Below, in pieces: positions 58,725 to 64,000 of a DNA stretch of 64,000 nucleotides. Source of the stretch: Cryptomeria japonica (Eukaryota; Streptophyta; Pinopsida; Cupressales; Cupressaceae); assembly GCF_030272615.1 (NCBI RefSeq), contig NC_081414.1, positions 231,943,733 through 232,007,732 of the forward strand. Direction: 5' to 3'. The first letter of the stretch is position 1. Each line of letters starts with the position of its first letter. The position numbers and the translations under genes were made by a program. Below the pieces are notes generated by a model. That model worked only from the letters and a program-made list of their open reading frames with translations. It ran no database searches and was not told where the DNA came from.

Positions 58725-61700
58725 TTAAGCATAATATCTACGCAAGTGCATAGCATTTATAGGTTCTTTAAGAGGCGTACCATCTACATCCGCTATTTTG
58801 TAAGCACCTGATCCATAATCTTCAATAACGATGTATGGTCCAAGCCAATTAGGACTAAATTTTCCCTTTTCTGCAGGTAAGGCATTCACATTGCGCTGAT
58901 TCTCATAGAGGACTAAGTCACCTACTGAGAAGGAACGTTGAATAACCTTATCATTATAGCTTCGTTGTAGAGTTTTGTGATATGCTTGAATATGCTCAAG
59001 AGTGTTTATACGCTGTTCATCAAGCATCTCAAGCTGTTGAAGTCATTGTTCTCTATAAGAGTCATCATCTACTATACCCTTGAGAGAAACCCTTAGTGAT
59101 GGAATCTCTAACTCTAAAGGCATAATAGCGTCAGCACCATAAACAAGATTATAAGGAGTAGTTCCTGTAGCAATTCGTACACTCATTCGGTAGGCCCAAA
59201 GAGCATAGATTAGCTGATTACTCCAATCCTTACCATGCTTATTCACGGTTTTGCGAAGAATTTGTTCAATTATTTTATTGGATGATTCGACTTGACCATT
59301 TGATTGAGGATAGTATGGTGTAGAAAATTGATGTTTGATATGATACTTCTTGAGGAATTTCTTCACGTCCTTGTTCTTAAATGATGTCCCATTATCTGAG
59401 ATTATAGTGGAAGGTATCCCAAATCGAGAAATGATGTTTTCTAGAAGAAATTGACAAATCACTTCAGCAGTAGTAGAGTGAAGGGGAATAGCTTCTACCC
59501 ACTTCGTAAAGTAATCTGTTGCGGTTATGATGAAGGTGTGTCCTTGAGATGAAGGAGGAGAGATTTTACCAATGAGATCCAAACCCCATGCGGAGAAGGG
59601 CCAAGAAGCTACTTGAGAACGAAGTTCTTGGGCAGGAGCATGAATCGGATTATTATGTTGTTGACATTGATGACATTTCTTAACAAATGAAAAAGAATCC
59701 TTCTGCATAGTTTGCCAATAGTATCCCATACGAAACAATCTTTGAACCAAGGATTTGCCTCCGAAATGCCCCCCACAGGCGCCTGAATGTGCCTCTTCAA
59801 GAGCAACGGGGATTTCCGATTTGTTAAGACAGCGAAGGAGAAGACCGTCATAACCCCTTCGGTAAAGGACATTAGAAAGAATAATATACCTAGCAGACAG
59901 CTTGCGGATTCTAGCCCTAGTGTTCCTATTGGCAGAATCAGGAAAGGTACCATCGGTCAAATATCTTACGATATGCGAATACCATTCGTCTGAATCTACA
60001 AAGTCACAACATGTTACCAAGCTAGAATCGTCTACAATAGCTGGAGAAATAAGGTTGTGAATAACAAATTTAAGATCAACCACAGGGTCCTCTAAAGATA
60101 CAAGAGAAGCCACACATGCCATTGCGTCCGCATGTCGATTATCTTTTCGAGGATCAGGTTCCATGGTATAAGAATCGAATTTTTGTAATAAAGAGATGGC
60201 AAGATCTTTATACTATGATAATTTCTCTTGTTTTGCTTGATACAATCCTGTTACTTGTCTTATAATCAATTGCGAATCTCCATAAATATGTATGTGTTTT
60301 ATGTTTAGAGCTAAGGCTACTTTTATTCCCGCTATAAGAGCCTCATACTCAGCAATGTTATTGGTACATAGGAAATTTAGACGATAGGATAAGGGAATAG
60401 ATTTCCTTGTAGGAGAAATCAAAACAACACCTGCCCCCGATCCCGTACGACACTTAGAACCATCAAAGTATAATTCCCAAGTTTCATCTTTCTCTATAGA
60501 AAGAATGAAGTCATCGGGGAAAGACTCAGAATTAGGGAAGGAGAAAGTTGAAGGGGCCTCAACTAAGTGGTCGGTCAATGCTTGCCCTCTAATTGCTCTT
60601 TGTGAAACAAATTTAAGGTCAAGTTCAGTTAACATCATAACCCACTTAGCTAGGCGTCCTGATAAATTAGTTTTAGAGAAAAGATGCTTTAAAGGATCAA
60701 ACTTTACCATGACGTGGACTTCTGAATTTAAAATATAATGTCTCAATTTCTGAGTCGCAAACACCAAGGCCAAGCATTGTCTTTCTATCGCAGAATATCG
60801 GGTCTCATAATCGAGTAAGGTACGACTTATGTAATAAACCGGACATTCCTTACCATCTTTGTCATGCTGTGCCAACAATGCTGCGAGAGCATGAGAGGAA
60901 GCAGCTGTATACAGAAGGAAAGGTTTAGAAGGTTCAGTAGGTTGAAGAATAGGAGGACTAGCCAAATACACTTTTAAATCTTCAAATGCTTGTTGACAAT
61001 CTTCGTTCCATTGGAAAGTGATATCCTTTTTAAGAAGTTGAGTAAAAGGAAAGGTACGATCCGCAAGTTGAGATACGAACCTATGAATAGCTTGAATCTT
61101 TCCTTGTAAGCTTTTAAGTTGAGACACATTTCTAGGAGATGGCATGTTGACAATAGCATCTATTTTCTTAGTGTCCACCTCAATCCCATGATGCGAAACT
61201 ATGAATCCTAATAGTTTTCCACTATCCACACCGAAAACACATTTTCGGGGATTCAAGCGCATGTGATATTTACAAACTCTTTCAAATATTTGACGAAGGA
61301 TTTTAATATGATCTATACGAAGAATAGATTTGGCTAAAATATCATCAACATAATCCTCTAAAATCTTATGCATATAATCATGAAAGATAAGGGTCATCGC
61401 TCGTTGATAAGTTGCACCGGCATTTTTAAGTCCAAAAGGCATCATTATCCAACAAAACGTACCCCAAGGGGTGGTAAAAGCGGTTTTAAATTGATCTTGA
61501 GGGTTAATGAAAATTTGATTGTATCCTGAAAAACCATCCATGAAGGATAACAGGGCATGTCCTGCCGTAGAATCAACTATCATGTCAATGTTGGGAAGAG
61601 GGAAATCATCTTTCAAGGAAGCCTTATTCAAATCTCGAAAATCGGTACACATCCTTATTTTGTTATCTGGTTTAGCCACAATGACAATATTTGAAATCCA

Positions 61701-64000
61701 TGGGGAATAGTCAATAGGGCGGATAAATCCAGCCTCCAATAATTTTTCAATCTCAGCCTTAACAAGCAGAGCCACCTTAGGATTCATTTTTTGAATCTTT
61801 TGTTTCACGGGCTTAGAATCGGGAACTAAGACAATGTTATGAGTGACAATCTTAGGATCTATACCAGGCATGTCAGAGTATGTCCAAGCAAAGATCTCAG
61901 GGAATTCATGCAATAAATCTTCATATTGTTTTTGTTCCTCTTCATCCAAACATTTTCCAATTTTAATAACTTTTTCTTTATTGCAAGGATCCATCTTAAC
62001 ATCAGTGGTGTCACTTATGAGAAGATTATTTTGTTGAGGAGTATCCTTTAACTGAGGGAATTCTTTCACAATCTCATCATTATCAATCTCCTTTCCAAAA
62101 TAGGCTTCAGTGTTCAAACAATAAGGGAGTCCCCTATTGTGATGATAACGAGGAAGAGTGTCATAGGCTCCCAAAAATTCAGCTAAAGCATCATTGGTAG
62201 GAAAGACATCCAAAGCACAGGCACATGAAGGATCCCCATCAATATACTCGGGGTGTTGCATTGATAGAGATGTAGAAATAGCATTAACACTAATGCATGG
62301 TCTTTTAGAAGCTTTAGTGCGTTTGCAGGGATTATAGCCAAGTCCAAAGGCATAATTGTGAAAATTAGTCTCTAGAGGAACTTTTATCCCTTGTTCATGA
62401 GCACCACAACCTTTTCCATGATACCCATGCTTAGCAAAAATGCGAAAACCATGACCATAATGATCAGCCATTTCAGAAAGAGGAGGTGGTTTTTCATAAG
62501 ACAAAGAATCAAACTCTTCATAATTAGAGGTGTGAGGAGAAGAAGTTTGAGAAGCGGCCACAAAACTATTACTCATAGATTCAGGTAAGATTGATTGATT
62601 TTTAGCTTCTTCCTTCTTTTCAACTTTAAGCTCTCTAGAAGGAACCTTATATTCACCTACAAAGGTGGGATTGAAATCAAGAGATCCCCAATCATCTTCT
62701 TCAAGAACTTTCTCAGGATCAAAATCCTTCTTATGTGTAGATTCAAGTCCAGAAGAATCTTCTTCAGGAGCTCCGGACTCATCCAAGGAATTTTGATTAT
62801 CTGAGGGCGCAGATTCATCGATAGGTATCTTGTTTAAGGAGTCATCACTAGATGAGGATGTCTTAGAAGAACCCCCTTTGGAAGTAGATGTTTGTAGACA
62901 AGCTTGGAAATTAGTGTCACCTATCAAGGTATATGTCTTATTGTTATAGATAAATTTAACTTGTCTATGCAATGTAGAGGGGATAGCTTGCATACTGTGA
63001 ATCCAAGGCCTCCCTAATAACAAGTTGTATGTTAAATTTCCCGACATAACATGGATAGGAGTAGGCAAAGTAACAGGTCCCACTGTGAGAGGTAAGGTGA
63101 TAATACCTAATGAAGTCTTAGCCACATTGTCAAAGCCTCGAATGGGATGAGAGTCAGGCTCAATGAGAGATGTATCCACATTCATTTTATGTAATAGATT
63201 GATGCTACACACATTCAGGCCAGAGCGATTATCTACTAGTGTTCGTCTTATAGCAGTGTCTTTCATGATAACCACAATCATCAAGGGATCATATTGTTGT
63301 TGAATTTCACTAGTAGGCAACTCATCTTGGGTAAACACAATTTGAGCTTTAGGATTCATCACAGAGTTAACTAAATATGCTATATTACTAGATGTATTCG
63401 GTGGAGGAACATTCAAATCTTTCAAGGCATCTTGTAACATTCCATGATGAGCGGAAGAAGTTTGAATCAAATCCCAGAGGGATATCTTAGTAGGGGTAGC
63501 TTTAAGTTGTTCTATGAGATCATATTCCTTACCCATAACTTGTGAAATACGGGGAGCTTGTGGAAGAATTGGTTGAGGATTAGGAAGAGAAACTAGAATA
63601 ACAAGAGGAGGATTAGGCTGCCTATTATTTCTGGTGTGATAAGTATGGGCAACCGCATGATAACTCTCTCTAGTTATTTGCTTGGCATAACTATAAGGAC
63701 TTATAGATTTTCTTCCTTGCACGGTGATAATTGGTTTATTCGGGGTACGAAAGGAATCATGATCATACCCTCCTTGGATAGTAAGGAGAGGTGATTTAGG
63801 AACTTGAAAGGTGGGAGAAGGACAAGCACCTTGGACTTCAAAGAGAGGCTTATTATGCTCATTCAAGTTTATCATGTTAACCAATTTAGAAGTCTTGTTC
63901 TTGTTTAAAGATTTTGATAAAGCCACAAAGTCATCAAGAGCATCATCCAACAAAGCATGATCATGTCGATTAAAAGGTTTATCTTTTGATTCAAAAGGAG
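58725..64000 (-). CDS. pol: Protease-RT-RNase H-aRH-integrase polyprotein of element C
   Basis: The frame is open past the window edge at 64000, so the start lies outside. Only two stops occur: TAG at 60213-60215 (likely a glutamine codon) and TGA at 59043-59045. Counting from 63953: a protease core with VDNRSGLNV near residue 240 (G of the usual DNGS replaced by R) and NLLLGRPWIHSMQ; an acidic linker; RT with FRDLNKASLKDDFPLPN and catalytic LEDYVDDILAKS near 868; a Ty3-type RNase H; and an aRH with LYFDGSKCRTGSGAG near 1160 and IYGDSQLIIRQV. Integrase follows from about 60164: HSGACGGHF...CHQCQQHN, TATDYFTKWVEA, IISDNGTSFKN and GQVESSNK, so all DDE residues are present. The C-terminal NWLGPYIVIEDYGSGAYK module ends at 58725. 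Confidence 0.92.

Larger units (their letters stand above)
53322..64000 (-). mobile_element. C: Tat/Ogre-like Ty3/gypsy element with an antisense PMD gene, 5' part outside window
   Basis: Minus-strand order within the window: protease, linker, RT, RNase H, aRH, integrase (64000-58725), a 3.7-kb 3' region that carries a plus-strand PMD gene, a polypurine tract, and the 3' LTR. Gag and the 5' LTR should lie to the right of the window. Pol has only two in-frame stops, so this is the least decayed pol here. Confidence 0.85.

Noticed and set aside
1-64000. tRNA, rRNA or organelle-derived genes and single-copy host genes
   Set aside because: None recognised on either strand; tRNA-like hits are only primer binding sites of retroelements.

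Overview
The window is AT-rich plant nuclear DNA made almost entirely of nested LTR retrotransposons. No ordinary single-copy host gene, rRNA, tRNA or CRISPR array could be recognised. The lineage markers are all plant ones: Ty3/gypsy elements of the Tat type with a second, archaeal-like RNase H (aRH); copia/Sirevirus-like LTRs ending in TGTTGG and preceded by AAAGGGGGAGA polypurine tracts; and a plant mobile domain (PMD) gene carried by a retroelement. The density of old, nested, stop-ridden elements suggests a very large seed-plant genome, perhaps a gymnosperm. That last step is inference.

Layout. 1-4863: the 3' part of element B1 (+), a copia-like element with zinc-knuckle remnants, a long accessory ORF, polypurine tracts and a 3' LTR. 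4864-29738: a second element of the same class, B2 (-), split by three datable insertions: element D (6513-22603, TSD GGATT), solo LTR S1 (22843-24354, TSD CACTT) and solo LTR A1 (25734-26893, TSD TTTTA). B1 probably also sits inside B2. 29744-31394: remnant of an ordinary copia LTR and its upstream flank. 31395 to about 45035: element A (-), a decayed Tat-type gypsy with about 1.1-kb LTRs. About 45036-48148: fragment E (+), an array of palindromes followed by an ORF that is split by solo LTR S2 (46279-47551, TSD GACCT). 48150 to about 52486: element B3 (-), a third accessory-ORF element. About 52490-53321: unassigned. 53322-64000: element C (-), a Tat/Ogre-like gypsy with a nearly open pol and an antisense, intron-containing PMD gene between pol and its 3' LTR; its 5' part lies beyond the window.

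How the parts work together. B1, B2 and B3 share one plan: tRNA-Met-type primer site, coiled-coil plus multi-zinc-knuckle Gag-like protein, and a roughly 900-codon ORF of unknown function where pol would be expected. They look like non-autonomous copia/Sirevirus relatives that would need another element's reverse transcriptase and integrase. Element D has 5.07-kb LTRs, and each LTR holds a frame of about 1,060 codons in the sense direction, unrelated to Gag or Pol and preceded by an array of imperfect palindromes. Fragment E encodes a recognisable relative of the N-terminal part of that LTR protein and also has a palindrome array just upstream. I consider this LTR-encoded ORF with its hairpin array the most interesting system in the window. 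All statements of similarity were made by eye; no search or alignment program was run.
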